DNA of 64,000 nt from Leucobacter salsicius M1-8 (GTDB lineage: Bacteria > Actinomycetota > Actinomycetes > Actinomycetales > Microbacteriaceae), in contig NZ_AOCN01000010.1 of NCBI RefSeq assembly GCF_000350525.1, forward strand, positions 62,001 through 126,000, in the 5' to 3' direction. Position 1 is the first letter of the stretch; each line of letters starts with the position of its first letter. Positions 24,030 to 33,082 of the stretch are shown here, one piece after another. The notes beneath the pieces were generated by a model. The model saw only the letters and a program-made list of their open reading frames with translations. It was not told where the DNA came from and did not search any database. A program made the translations under genes and the position numbers.

Positions 24030-25520
24030 ATGACGTTTACGGTCGGTTCGCTCATCGCGCTCCCCGACCTGCGCACGCGTTCGCTCACCCCCGGGGTGGG
24101 CGAGGCTCGCGAGATCGCTTGGGCGCACGTGTGCGAGTTGCCCAATCCGTGGCTGTGGTTGGGGCCGGGTGCGCTACTGATGACCACGGGAATCAACGTC
24201 CCCACGACCACCGACGAGCAGTGTGAATATCTCACAGGTCTCAGTGAGGCGGGCATTGCTGCCCTCGCCGTCGACTCCCAAATGCTCAAGGCCCCCCTGA
24301 CTCCGCCCACACTCGCGTTTGCGGCGCACCTCGGGTTTCCCGTGCTCGAAACGGCGAACGAGATCCCGTTCGTCACGATCGCGATGGCGGTCGCGAATGC
24401 TGCCAGGCAGGAGGGCACGATGCGCGTGCGCTCTACCGAGCAGCTTTACGCGGCGCTCTCGCGCCACCCCATCGAGGCCCCGATCGACGACCTGCTGCTC
24501 GACCTCGCGCAGGTGTTGGGCGGGTCGCTGCGTCTCGAGCAGCCCCATGTGGCATTCAACGCGGCTCCGGATCAGGCCGCACCTCTCACACCCGGGATGA
24601 TTCGACAGACCAAGTCGGGTGCGCTCATTGTTGGTCTTGCGGGGCGGGGATCCCCCGGTCTCGTGTGGGATGCGCGCGGAGTGACCGACGCCGGTTTGCT
24701 GCAGCACGCGGCTGGTGTCGTAGGCAGTGCGCTTGCCGTAAAACTCGCCGCGCATCGCACCGAGTGGATGCACGGCTCCCTACTGCTGTCTGATCTGTGC
24801 GAGGTGTCGGTACCGTCCGAGCCTGCTGCACACCTGGTGGCCGCCTACGGCGTCAAGCCGCCCTTCGTGCTCGCCGTAGCTCCCAGCGCAGATGCGCGCG
24901 ACGTACTCGATGCGTCACACGCCGAATTCTCGGCCGCCAATGCGCCGGCGATCGCCACCATCAAGGATGCGCAGGTGCTCGTGCTCGCGCACGCCAGCTC
25001 CGAGTGCGATGAGGCGTTGGAGGCGCTCGCCGGGGAGCACACCCGCATCGGCGTGAGCGCGCAGTTCAGCGACCTCGAGGGGCTCCAAACGGCCCTGCGG
25101 CAGGCACGCAGTGCCGTCATTCGCAATCATCAAAGCGGCAATGTCCTCAGGTTTGAGGAGCACGAAGCGACCTCGCTGTTTCTGCCGCAGGGCACTGAGC
25201 AGCTACGCAGTATCGCGCGCCAGGTACTCGGCCCCCTCACCACCTATGATCAGCAGCGCGGCACGTCCCTCACCCACACCCTGCAGGTCTTTCTGGAGGA
25301 AAACCGCAGCTGGGTGCGGGCCTCTGAACGTCTGTACGTGCACCGCCAGACCCTCATCGCGCGCGTCTCGCGCATCGAGAAGATCATCGACCGAGACCTG
25401 TCCTCGATGGAGGACGCCGCCGAATGCTGGCTCGCAGTTCAGGCCGCCATCGGTTGTGGCGACCTGGCCCCGAGCTCAGACGTCCCGCTTTTAGGCGGGC
25501 TCGCAGACACAGCGGTCTGA
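24030..25520 (+). CDS. PucR-family transcriptional regulator
   Basis: The 496-residue protein has an N-terminal PucR ligand-binding domain ('VGSLIALPDL', 'ELPNPWLWLGPGALLMTTG'), a middle part, and a C-terminal helix-turn-helix 'FLEENRSWVRASERLYVHR' followed by 'TLIARVSRIEKI'. PucR-type proteins usually activate purine, amine or amino-acid catabolic genes in response to a substrate. Its place after an amine oxidase and near PotABCD-like genes suggests it controls them. ATG 24030 has no strong ribosome site; the frame is open upstream to within the oxidase gene, so the start may differ. Confidence 0.85.
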   Translation: MTFTVGSLIALPDLRTRSLTPGVGEAREIAWAHVCELPNPWLWLGPGALLMTTGINVPTTTDEQCEYLTGLSEAGIAALAVDSQMLKAPLTPPTLAFAAHLGFPVLETANEIPFVTIAMAVANAARQEGTMRVRSTEQLYAALSRHPIEAPIDDLLLDLAQVLGGSLRLEQPHVAFNAAPDQAAPLTPGMIRQTKSGALIVGLAGRGSPGLVWDARGVTDAGLLQHAAGVVGSALAVKLAAHRTEWMHGSLLLSDLCEVSVPSEPAAHLVAAYGVKPPFVLAVAPSADARDVLDASHAEFSAANAPAIATIKDAQVLVLAHASSECDEALEALAGEHTRIGVSAQFSDLEGLQTALRQARSAVIRNHQSGNVLRFEEHEATSLFLPQGTEQLRSIARQVLGPLTTYDQQRGTSLTHTLQVFLEENRSWVRASERLYVHRQTLIARVSRIEKIIDRDLSSMEDAAECWLAVQAAIGCGDLAPSSDVPLLGGLADTAV

Positions 25521-25613
25521 GGCTGCAACGCCCTCAAGCGCCTCTTCAATGTGCTGGCCGCAGCCAGCCCAGGTCGTCTTCTCACATACACCGCATCGAA
25601 CCGGAGAGCACAT
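25491..25613 (-). CDS. Small conserved Cys-rich (zinc-ribbon-like) protein, 40 aa
   Basis: This 40-residue frame reads 'MCSPVRCGVCEKTTWAGCGQ', then 'HIEEALEGVAASDRCVCEPA'. It has six cysteines in CxxC-like spacing, and the CxTCxKTTWAGCGxH pattern is one I recognise from short hypothetical proteins common in Actinobacteria. Zinc binding is likely; the function is unknown. AAAGGA lies 8 nt before the ATG. The last 30 nt overlap the 3' end of the PucR gene on the other strand, which is usual for convergent small genes and may explain why annotators miss it. Confidence 0.8.
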   Translation of the reverse strand: MCSPVRCGVCEKTTWAGCGQHIEEALEGVAASDRCVCEPA

Positions 25614-25642
25614 ATCTGTTTTCCTTTCACACAAAACTGTTC

Positions 25643-25654
25643 CAGGCTAGCCTG
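25643..25654. promoter_or_regulatory. 12-bp perfect palindrome between divergent genes
   Basis: CAGGCTAGCCTG lies between the small Cys-rich gene and the phosphosugar mutase gene. It is operator-like; it only faintly resembles an iron box and no regulator is assigned. Confidence 0.35.
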
Positions 25655-25731
25655 CGTCTGCAGATTTCACCTGGATTCGGCTGGTACCGTGAGTGAATTA
25701 CCCGGTCGTCCAGGGTGCGAAAGGTAGGAAC

Positions 25732-27555
25732 ATGTCGTCTGTAGAGCTCGAACAGCGCATCACCGTAGCTGAGGCCTGGGCTGCAGCCGACATCGATCCG
25801 GCGGGCCGGCACGCGACTCGCTCGCTCATCGCTCGGGCCCGCGAGGGCCAGGAGAGCGCGATCACCGAGCTCATCGACGCGTTCTCGGGGCGCCTCGCCT
25901 TTGGCACCGCCGGGCTGCGGGGCAAGATTGGCCCGGGCCCGCGCCGCATGAACCGCGTTGTCGTGTCGCAAACGAGCGCGGGCTTCGCGGCGTTTCTCAC
26001 GGAATTGACCGAGCGATCCGGCGCACTGCACATGGACCCGCCCTCGGTCGTGATTGGGTACGACGGCCGCACCGGATCAGCTGTGTTCGCCCGCGATACC
26101 GCCGAGGTGATGGCCGGGGCAGGCGTGCGCGTCTACCTGCTGCCCGAACCCGGTCCGACCCCGCTCACCGCGTTCGCGGTGCGGCACCTGCAAGTCTCTG
26201 CTGGCGTCATGATCACGGCCAGCCACAACCCGCCGGCAGACAATGGTTACAAGGTATTCCTGGGCGGCGCCGACCAAGGCGCCCAGGTTGCACCGCCCGT
26301 CGATGCCGAGATCGCCGCCCACATCGAGCGGGCCGCCAGCGGTGCTCCGGTGATGCTTCCACGTTCGCGCGACTACGTCATGCTCGGTGGGGGCGTCGCC
26401 GACGCCTATGTCGCGGAGACCGCTTCGGCTGTGCTGCGCGGCCTCCCCGCCGACCCGAAGCGCCCGGGCCGCGCGCTCGGCGACGACACCGACCTCAAGG
26501 TCGTCTACACCGCCATGCACGGTGTCGGTTCAGAGATTGCGCGGCGCGTGTTCCTGTCGTCTGGGTTGCCAACCGTCACTGTCGTCGCCGAGCAGGATGC
26601 CCCCGACCCGACGTTTCCGTCGCTCGAGTTTCCTAACCCCGAGGAACCGGGCGCACTCGACCTCGCGTTCCGCACCGCCGGTGATCTCGACGCCGACCTC
26701 GTCGTCGCCAACGACCCCGATGCCGACCGCGTAGCGATCGCTGTCAAAGCCCCGCCGCGGGCCACGCCTGCGGTCACGCGCGGCTACCGTCAGCGCCCGC
26801 GCAACGTCGCCAATCAGTACCGCAGGCTCACCGGCAACGAACTCGGGCTGTTGCTCGGGTGGCGCGCCGCGGAGCGCGAGACCGCAGCCGCAAGGATCGG
26901 CGCACGAGCGCCACAGGGTACGCTCGCCTGCACAAACGTTTCGTCCCCCGCGCTGCGCGCCGTCGCCGAGGCCTACGGTCTCGACTACGTCGAGACACTC
27001 TCGGGGTTCAAGTGGGTGTCGCGGGTGCCGCGGCTGCTATTCGGGTTCGAGGAGGCCATCGGCTATCTCACGCACCCCGGCCATGTGCGCGACAAGGACG
27101 GCATTTCAGCGGGGGCGGACGCCATCGCGATGGTGCGCGAGCTGCGCGCCGAGGGGCGCACGGTCTGGGATTTGCTCGACGATGCCAGCGAGCTGTTTGG
27201 TCACTTCGCGAGCAGCCAGATCACGCTGCGCTTCGCATCGATGACCGAGGCCACTGAGCTGTCAGCGCGAGTACGTGAGCTCCGCCCCACCGAGTTTGGT
27301 GACATTCGCGTTGAACGCGTGCGCGATTTGCTGACGCCGGGCGAGGCACCCGTGCCCGCCAACGTGCTGCGCTACGACCTCGAGGGCGGCAGCCGGGTCA
27401 TGATGCGCCCGAGCGGCACCGAGCCCAAGCTCAAGGTCTACCTCGATACCTTCAGCGATGTGGGCGATGCGGCTGAGCGACGCACCGCAGCCGAGGCCGC
27501 GCTCGCGCGCCTCGAATCCGCGGTGCGCGGCACCATCGACGGCCTCCGGCTGTAG
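25732..27555 (+). CDS. Phospho-sugar mutase (phosphoglucomutase/phosphomannomutase)
   Basis: The 607-residue alpha-D-phosphohexomutase has the four usual domains. 'FGTAGLRGKIG' is near the start, the phosphoserine loop is 'MITASHNPPADNGYKVF', the Mg2+ loop is 'VANDPDADRVAIA', the sugar-binding loop is 'FGFEEAIGYL', and the phosphate-binding loop is 'MMRPSGTEPKLKVY'. It interconverts hexose 1- and 6-phosphates. Length fits the larger PGM2-like group. ATG 25732 follows AGGTAGGAA; a GTG at 25693 is less likely. With manC at 34 kb it could feed nucleotide-sugar synthesis. Confidence 0.9.
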   Translation: MSSVELEQRITVAEAWAAADIDPAGRHATRSLIARAREGQESAITELIDAFSGRLAFGTAGLRGKIGPGPRRMNRVVVSQTSAGFAAFLTELTERSGALHMDPPSVVIGYDGRTGSAVFARDTAEVMAGAGVRVYLLPEPGPTPLTAFAVRHLQVSAGVMITASHNPPADNGYKVFLGGADQGAQVAPPVDAEIAAHIERAASGAPVMLPRSRDYVMLGGGVADAYVAETASAVLRGLPADPKRPGRALGDDTDLKVVYTAMHGVGSEIARRVFLSSGLPTVTVVAEQDAPDPTFPSLEFPNPEEPGALDLAFRTAGDLDADLVVANDPDADRVAIAVKAPPRATPAVTRGYRQRPRNVANQYRRLTGNELGLLLGWRAAERETAAARIGARAPQGTLACTNVSSPALRAVAEAYGLDYVETLSGFKWVSRVPRLLFGFEEAIGYLTHPGHVRDKDGISAGADAIAMVRELRAEGRTVWDLLDDASELFGHFASSQITLRFASMTEATELSARVRELRPTEFGDIRVERVRDLLTPGEAPVPANVLRYDLEGGSRVMMRPSGTEPKLKVYLDTFSDVGDAAERRTAAEAALARLESAVRGTIDGLRL

Positions 27556-27580
27556 CATCGCGGCGGTCGAAGCCTGTGGT

Positions 27581-28372
27581 CTAGTCTGGTGACTCGCTCG
27601 TGGGCTTCGCGCTGTCGTCGCCCGACAGCCACCGGATCCACCACTGCCGCGGATCCCCCTCGAATAGCAGCGCACGCACCAGCAGCGTGAGCGGGATCGA
27701 CAGGATCGCCCCGAGCGGGCCGATCACGAGGGTCCAGAAGATCACCGAGAAGAAGCTGAGGGTGAGGCTCAGGTCGACGGCGTCGGCCACGAACTTGGGC
27801 TGCACCATCACCTGCAGCACGACGTTGACCACGCAGTACACGCCGATCACGATCAGCATGAGCTGCCAGCCACCCACCGCGAATGCCACGAGCGCCGGGG
27901 GCACGAGCCCCAGCACGAACCCGATGTTGGGAACGAAGTTGGTCACAAACGCGAGGATCGCCCAGACCATGGGGGCGGGCACGCCGAGCGCGGACAGCGC
28001 GAGCCCGTCAATAACCGCGACCAGCAGACCGAAGCTCGCGTTCACCACGTAGTAGCGTCGCACGCTGCGCGCGTAGTCGGTGAACCGCTTCATCGTGGGG
28101 ACTACGCGCTGGCCGAACTGTGCGGTGGCCCGCGCGTATCGCGCACCGTCAATCGCGATAAACACCACGTATGCCAGCACGAAGAAGAATGACGTGAGCA
28201 CGCCGATCATGGCCCCGCTGAGGTCGGAGACGTAGCCGATCAGGGACTCCGGCCGCAGCACCGAGACCAGGGCGTCCGAGGCCTGCTTCTCGAGTCCCAG
28301 ATCCTGCAGCAGGTGCATAATCTCGGTCACTGTAGTTTGAAACTCGGCGGCCGAGCTGCGCACCAACGCCAC
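27581..28372 (-). CDS. AI-2E family transporter, probably N-terminally truncated
   Basis: The 263 residues match the C-terminal two thirds of AI-2E/PerM-type membrane proteins: 'GVLTSFFFVLAYVVFIAIDG', 'FLTNFVPNIGFVLGLVPPAL'-like core, 'VQPKFVADAVDLSLTLSFF' and 'GPLGAILSIPLTLL'. Full proteins have about 340-400 residues with two or three helices before the segment that begins this one. The nearest start is a GTG with no clear ribosome site, and the YihY gene ends only 49 nt upstream. The 5' part therefore appears lost by deletion, unless the start is elsewhere. Function is doubtful. Confidence 0.75.
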   Translation of the reverse strand: MALVRSSAAEFQTTVTEIMHLLQDLGLEKQASDALVSVLRPESLIGYVSDLSGAMIGVLTSFFFVLAYVVFIAIDGARYARATAQFGQRVVPTMKRFTDYARSVRRYYVVNASFGLLVAVIDGLALSALGVPAPMVWAILAFVTNFVPNIGFVLGLVPPALVAFAVGGWQLMLIVIGVYCVVNVVLQVMVQPKFVADAVDLSLTLSFFSVIFWTLVIGPLGAILSIPLTLLVRALLFEGDPRQWWIRWLSGDDSAKPTSESPD

Positions 28373-28421
28373 AAACTCTGCGCCCGCGTAGTGCCGCGGC
28401 AGTCTACAACGGGCCGCGACT

Positions 28422-29354
28422 CTACACAGTCCGGGATTCGGGCAGCCCGAGCTTCTTGTTCTCGCCCACCGCGATCCAGGCCGCCGTTAGAAGGAGCGCC
28501 CGGCAAATGAAGTTGAACCACAGCAGCAAGCCGATGAACACTGCAAACGAGGCCAGTAGCGGGTTGCTCGACGCACCCCCCAGCAGGGCCGTGCCGGCCA
28601 GCTTCAAGATGAGCAGTACGACGCCGCCCAGTAGGCTTCCCTGTATGAGGTGCCACCTGGGCACCCTCACCTCTGCCAGATATCGATGCATGGCGTAGAT
28701 CAGCAGCACGTCAAACAGCAGCACCGCACCATAGCGAGCAATGATGCCGAACGTGCCAAATAGCCAGTTTTCGGGGCTCAGTCCAAACCAGCCGAGCACC
28801 ACATCGGCAAGATTCGAGCTAAACACGGTGAGGGCGGCCGAGATCACCAGGGCGAGAAAAAAGCCGATCGCGAGCACGAAGTCTCGCAGTTTGAGCAGCA
28901 CGGCATTGCGATACTGCTTGACCTCAAGCCCAAAAATGATCCGGATCGAGCGCCGCGTCCCCGTGAACCAGTTCAGCGAGACCCAGAGCAGTGAGACGCC
29001 AGCAACGATGCTCGTCCAGTCCAGCACATGGGTCCTGAAGAGCGAGTCCAACTGTACAACGCCGTTTTTACCGATCAGGCCCGGAACGAACAGGTTGATT
29101 TGTTCGACGAGCGAGTGGAGCAATTCGGGTCGTTCGCGGAGGGCGATTCCGAACACGCTGAACCCGACGTAGAGTGCGGCGAAAATCGCGAACAGGGCCT
29201 GGTAGCTCATGCCGCTTGAGAGCACAGCGCCGCCGATGTCGGTGAAGTGCGAAAAGGCTCGCATTGGGCGCAGGGCCATGAACCAGTCTTTGAGCCGCAC
29301 CGCGCGAGTTTTGAGGACGACACCGCGCGCAATTACTTCCCGCGGCGATGTCAT
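28422..29354 (-). CDS. YihY/BrkB-family inner membrane protein
   Basis: The 310-residue protein has about six membrane helices and the family features 'SHFTDIGGAVLSSGMSYQ' near the N-terminus, 'LLWVSLNWFTGTRRSI' and 'LIQGSLLGGVVLLILKLAG'. Once wrongly called RNase BN, these proteins have no settled role. ATG 29354 is preferred over an upstream start because GAGGG and a TAGAAT box lie just before it. It follows the pseudouridine synthase gene by 10 nt on the same strand. Confidence 0.85.
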   Translation of the reverse strand: MTSPREVIARGVVLKTRAVRLKDWFMALRPMRAFSHFTDIGGAVLSSGMSYQALFAIFAALYVGFSVFGIALRERPELLHSLVEQINLFVPGLIGKNGVVQLDSLFRTHVLDWTSIVAGVSLLWVSLNWFTGTRRSIRIIFGLEVKQYRNAVLLKLRDFVLAIGFFLALVISAALTVFSSNLADVVLGWFGLSPENWLFGTFGIIARYGAVLLFDVLLIYAMHRYLAEVRVPRWHLIQGSLLGGVVLLILKLAGTALLGGASSNPLLASFAVFIGLLLWFNFICRALLLTAAWIAVGENKKLGLPESRTV

Positions 29355-29361
29355 GCCCTCT

Positions 29362-29367
29362 ATTCTA
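29362..29367 (-). promoter_or_regulatory. Candidate -10 box of the YihY gene
   Basis: TAGAAT on the minus strand ends 7 nt before the ATG, fitting a leaderless transcript starting inside the 3' end of the upstream gene. Confidence 0.35.
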
Positions 29368-30330
29368 CGGCTGCAACGGCAGCGTGAGACCACTCACAAA
29401 CGAACGGTCCTCCCCCGACACCGGGTCGGTGAACGAGATGCCGCTTGCCAGGAGCTGCAGCGGCGTCGAGAAGTCGTCGATTGCCGCGTCACGGTCGATG
29501 GGGTAGAGCGGGTCTCCAGTGATCGGTACGCCAGCGCCCCACATGTGCATGCGCAACTGGTGGGTGCGCCCCGTGTGCGGAGTCAGCCGGTAACGACCCA
29601 GCGGCACATCAGGCACGTCATAGCCCGGGATCTCCCGGGCCTCCGTCTCAGTAAGCACGCCCTCAAGCGCGATCTCGGAGCGCGCATTTGCCGGCGCCCC
29701 CGGCACGACCTCGGCCTGATGTACGCCACGCTGTTTGGCGAGGTGATTCTCCACGGTGGCGGGCAGCTCGAGATCCGGATCAATCCCCGCGACCGCATGA
29801 TAGGTCTTGCGCACCGTGCCCGGGAGTTGGAACATCGATTGATAGGGGCCTCGCCAGCGCCGTTCGGTCGTGAGCACGAGCAGACCCGAGGTCACTCGGT
29901 CCAGCCGATGCATCGGCGTGAGTTCAGGGAGGCCGAGCTCATCACGCAGCCGCACGACAACGCTCTCGCGCACGTGCTTGCCGCGCGGGATCGTCGAGAG
30001 GAACGCGGGCTTGTCGACGACGAGCAGCCGGTCATCACGGTGCACGATGGTGATCTGGCCGGGTACCGGCGCCTCGGGTGCGAGGTCCCGGTGAAACCAA
30101 ACGAAAAGATTGTTGCGGTAGCCATCGCCGGCACGGACCGGGGCGCCCGACTCGTACACGAACCGCTCGTCCGCAATAAAGGTGTCGACGTTGATGTGTC
30201 GCCCAACCCGATGGTGGAGCCAATCTCGCATGAGCGACCACACGGGCTGCTCGCCCGCAACACCGTCGGTGGTGCGCAGCCAGGCGGCATCGAGGCCGAA
30301 ACGCGACGGCAGCGGGGAACGGGGTGGCAC
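29365..30330 (-). CDS. RluA-family pseudouridine synthase
   Basis: The 321-residue enzyme has an N-terminal part with 'VWSLMRDWLHHRVG', a catalytic motif 'PMHRLDRVTSGLLVL' with the essential aspartate, 'KTYHAVAGI', and the C-terminal 'PHTGRTHQLRMHMWGAG'. It converts uridine to pseudouridine in rRNA or tRNA; the target is not clear. The start is GTG; an S4 domain is not obvious. It lies downstream of the sdh operon terminator. Confidence 0.88.
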   Translation of the reverse strand: MPPRSPLPSRFGLDAAWLRTTDGVAGEQPVWSLMRDWLHHRVGRHINVDTFIADERFVYESGAPVRAGDGYRNNLFVWFHRDLAPEAPVPGQITIVHRDDRLLVVDKPAFLSTIPRGKHVRESVVVRLRDELGLPELTPMHRLDRVTSGLLVLTTERRWRGPYQSMFQLPGTVRKTYHAVAGIDPDLELPATVENHLAKQRGVHQAEVVPGAPANARSEIALEGVLTETEAREIPGYDVPDVPLGRYRLTPHTGRTHQLRMHMWGAGVPITGDPLYPIDRDAAIDDFSTPLQLLASGISFTDPVSGEDRSFVSGLTLPLQP

Positions 30331-30352
30331 CGCATGAGTCTACCCGCGAAAA

Positions 30353-30390
30353 ACGCCAGTGCCCGCTCCTCGTGGAGCGGGCACTGGCGT
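30353..30390 (-). terminator. Rho-independent terminator of the sdh operon
   Basis: The 17-bp perfect stem (30353-30369 with 30374-30390) has a 4-nt loop. On the minus strand it ends in GCGTTTTT, a proper T tract, 44 nt after the sdhB stop. Confidence 0.9.
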
Positions 30391-30433
30391 CGTAGGCATC
30401 TTGCCATCCTGCGCAACGAAGGAATCGAAGGAT

Positions 30434-31201
30434 CTAGCTGATCTTGCCCGAGATGATTGCGTTCTTGACCTCGGCGATTGCCTTGGTCACCTGGATGCCA
30501 CGGGGGCATGCATCGGTGCAGTTGAAGGTCGTGCGGCAGCGCCACACGCCTTCCTTGTCGTTGAGGATGTCGAGACGCACCTGGGCGTTGTCATCACGCG
30601 AATCAAAGATGAAACGGTGTGCGTTGACGATCGCTGCCGGGCCGAAGTACTGGCCATCGGTCCAGAACACGGGGCACGACGAGGTGCACGCGGCGCACAG
30701 GATGCACTTCGTGGTGTCGTCGAACCGCTCGCGGTCTGCCACCGACTGGATGCGCTCCTTGCCGCCCTCGGGCGAGTTGCCCGCGACGAGGAAGGGCTGC
30801 ACCTGACGGTACGACTCGAAGAACGGCTCCATGTCGACGATGAGGTCCTTCTCAAGCGGCAGGCCCTTGATCGCCTCAACGTAGATCGGCTTCGTGATGT
30901 CAAGATCCTTGATCAGGGTCTTGCACGCGAGGCGGTTCTTACCGTTAATGCGCATGGCGTCCGAACCACAGATACCGTGTGCACACGAGCGTCGGAACGA
31001 CAGCGTGCCGTCCATGTCCCACTTGATCTGGTGCAGGGCGTCGAGGATTCGGTCCGTCGGGTACATCTCAACGTCGAAGTCCTCCCAGTACGCCTCGCGG
31101 CCCGACTCGGGCAGGTAGCGGCGCACCAGCAGCGTCACAGTGAACGGCTTCGGGGTCTCCGGGGCCTCGCCGTTAGGAGCTTCAGCAGTAGCAGTGCTCA
31201 T
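30434..31201 (-). CDS. sdhB: Succinate dehydrogenase iron-sulfur subunit
   Basis: The 255-residue protein has the three Fe-S cluster regions: the N-terminal ferredoxin type 'CAHGICGSDAMRING' for [2Fe-2S], and 'CILCAACTSSCPVFW' and 'CTDACPRGIQVTKAI' for [4Fe-4S] and [3Fe-4S]. It passes electrons from the flavin in SdhA to quinone at SdhCD in the TCA cycle and respiratory chain. It starts 3 nt after the sdhA stop and is the last gene of sdhCDAB, before the terminator at 30353. Confidence 0.95.
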   Translation of the reverse strand: MSTATAEAPNGEAPETPKPFTVTLLVRRYLPESGREAYWEDFDVEMYPTDRILDALHQIKWDMDGTLSFRRSCAHGICGSDAMRINGKNRLACKTLIKDLDITKPIYVEAIKGLPLEKDLIVDMEPFFESYRQVQPFLVAGNSPEGGKERIQSVADRERFDDTTKCILCAACTSSCPVFWTDGQYFGPAAIVNAHRFIFDSRDDNAQVRLDILNDKEGVWRCRTTFNCTDACPRGIQVTKAIAEVKNAIISGKIS

Positions 31202-31204
31202 GTC

Positions 31205-33037
31205 CTAGTACTTCCTCTCCAGCGGCGGGTACCGCAGCTCGCCGTCTTCGTTCCTCGTCACGGTGACCGGCTTCCAATCCAGGCGGATGTGGTCCTCGGG
31301 GTTCGCCGACTTCGCGTCTCCCGTGAGGTAGGCCATCGTGTGCTGCATGTAGTTCTCGTCGTCGCGCTCGGGGTAATCGTCGCGCATGTGGCCGCCACGG
31401 CTTTCCTTGCGGTTACGAGCGGTGTACGCGAGCACTTCTGCGAGGTCGAGCAGGAAGCCCAGCTCGATAGCCTCGAGAAGGTCGGTGTTGAATCGCATGC
31501 CGCGGTCCTGCACACCAACGTTCTTGTAGCGCTCGCGCAGGTCGTGAATCACGCCCAGCACGTCGGTGAGCGTCTGCTCCGTGCGGAACACCTGAGCGCC
31601 GCGGTCCATGTTTTCCTGCAGCTCACGGCGCAGGTCGGAGACGCGCTCGGTGCCCGAACCCTCGCGGAACCGTGCAACCATGGCGATTACGTTGTCGGCA
31701 GCGCCCTTGGGCAGCGGTACGAACTCGGCGGTCTTCGCGTAGTCAGCGGCGGCGTTACCAGCGCGCTTACCGAACACGTTGATGTCAAGCAGCGAGTTGG
31801 TGCCGAGGCGGTTCGAGCCGTGCACCGAAACGCACGCGCACTCGCCTGCGGCGTAGAGACCGGGAACAACGGTGTCGTTGTCCATCAGCACCTCGGCCTG
31901 CACGTTGGTGGGGATACCACCCATCGCGTAGTGGGCCGTGGGGAAGACGGGGACCGGCTCGGTCACCGGGTCGACGCCCAGGTAGGTGCGAGCGAACTCG
32001 GTGATGTCAGGAAGCTTGGTCTCGAGTACCTCTGCGCCCAGGTGGGTGCAGTCGAGGTACACGTAGTCCTTGTTCGGGCCAGCGCCGCGGCCGTCGAGCA
32101 CCTCTTGCACCATCGAGCGTGCAACGATATCGCGGGGTGCGAGGTCCTTGATCGTGGGCGCGTAGCGCTCCATGAAGCGCTCACCACTTGCGTTACGCAG
32201 GATCGCGCCCTCACCTCGGGCGCCCTCGGTGAGGAGGATACCGAGACCGGCAAGGCCGGTCGGGTGGAACTGGTAGAACTCCATGTCCTCGAGCGGCAGA
32301 CCCTTACGCCAGACGATGCCGACGCCGTCGCCCGTGAGGGTGTGCGCGTTCGAAGTCGTCTTGAAGATCTTGCCAAAGCCGCCCGTTGCGAAAACGATCG
32401 ACTTTGCCTGGAAGACGTGGATGCCGCCGGTCGCGAGGTCGTATGCCACAACGCCCGAAGCCTTGCGGTCCTTGCCCTCACCGGTCATGAGGAGGTCGAG
32501 CACGTAGTACTCGTTGAAGAAGTTGACGCCCAGCTTGACGCAGTTCTGGTACAGCGTCTGCAGAATCATGTGGCCGGTGCGGTCAGCGGCGTAGCAGGCG
32601 CGGCGAACAGCGGCCTTACCGTGATCACGCGTGTGGCCGCCGAAGCGGCGCTGGTCGATCTTGCCGTCGGGCGTACGGTTGAAGGGCAGGCCCATGTTCT
32701 CGAGGTCGATGACCGCGTCGATGGCCTCCTTCGCGAGGATCTCTGCTGCGTCCTGGTCGACCAGGTAGTCGCCACCCTTGACCGTGTCAAAGGTGTGCCA
32801 TTCCCAGTTGTCTTCCTCAACGTTTGCGAGCGCCGCGGCCATGCCGCCCTGCGCCGCCCCCGTGTGCGAGCGAGTGGGGTACAGCTTCGTGATCACTGCG
32901 GTGTTGGCCTTGGGCCCCGCCTCGATGGCAGCGCGCATGCCTGCGCCGCCGGCGCCGACGATCACGACGTCAAACTGGTGGTAGGTGACGCCGTCCTTGA
33001 CGGTAACCTCTTCGCCCTCATGGGTATTTGTAGCCAC
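31205..33037 (-). CDS. sdhA: Succinate dehydrogenase flavoprotein subunit
   Basis: The 610-residue flavoprotein has '[18 protein letters not shown]', the covalent FAD histidine in '[14 protein letters not shown]', '[12 protein letters not shown]', '[18 protein letters not shown]', the catalytic '[19 protein letters not shown]', and '[19 protein letters not shown]' near the C-terminal FAD contact. It oxidises succinate to fumarate. Start GTG 33037 follows AGGACT. Third gene of the operon; a 45-nt gap separates it from sdhD. Confidence 0.96.
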   Translation of the reverse strand: MATNTHEGEEVTVKDGVTYHQFDVVIVGAGGAGMRAAIEAGPKANTAVITKLYPTRSHTGAAQGGMAAALANVEEDNWEWHTFDTVKGGDYLVDQDAAEILAKEAIDAVIDLENMGLPFNRTPDGKIDQRRFGGHTRDHGKAAVRRACYAADRTGHMILQTLYQNCVKLGVNFFNEYYVLDLLMTGEGKDRKASGVVAYDLATGGIHVFQAKSIVFATGGFGKIFKTTSNAHTLTGDGVGIVWRKGLPLEDMEFYQFHPTGLAGLGILLTEGARGEGAILRNASGERFMERYAPTIKDLAPRDIVARSMVQEVLDGRGAGPNKDYVYLDCTHLGAEVLETKLPDITEFARTYLGVDPVTEPVPVFPTAHYAMGGIPTNVQAEVLMDNDTVVPGLYAAGECACVSVHGSNRLGTNSLLDINVFGKRAGNAAADYAKTAEFVPLPKGAADNVIAMVARFREGSGTERVSDLRRELQENMDRGAQVFRTEQTLTDVLGVIHDLRERYKNVGVQDRGMRFNTDLLEAIELGFLLDLAEVLAYTARNRKESRGGHMRDDYPERDDENYMQHTMAYLTGDAKSANPEDHIRLDWKPVTVTRNEDGELRYPPLERKY

Positions 33038-33082
33038 GTGAGTCCTATTCTTCGATTCTTTGGAAATCTGGGGTAACCGCTA

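Noticed and set aside
30359..33076. 905-codon open frame on the plus strand
   Set aside because: It is antisense to sdhB and sdhA, whose motifs are unmistakable, and its His/Val/Arg-rich translation has no family features. Long antisense frames are common at this GC content.
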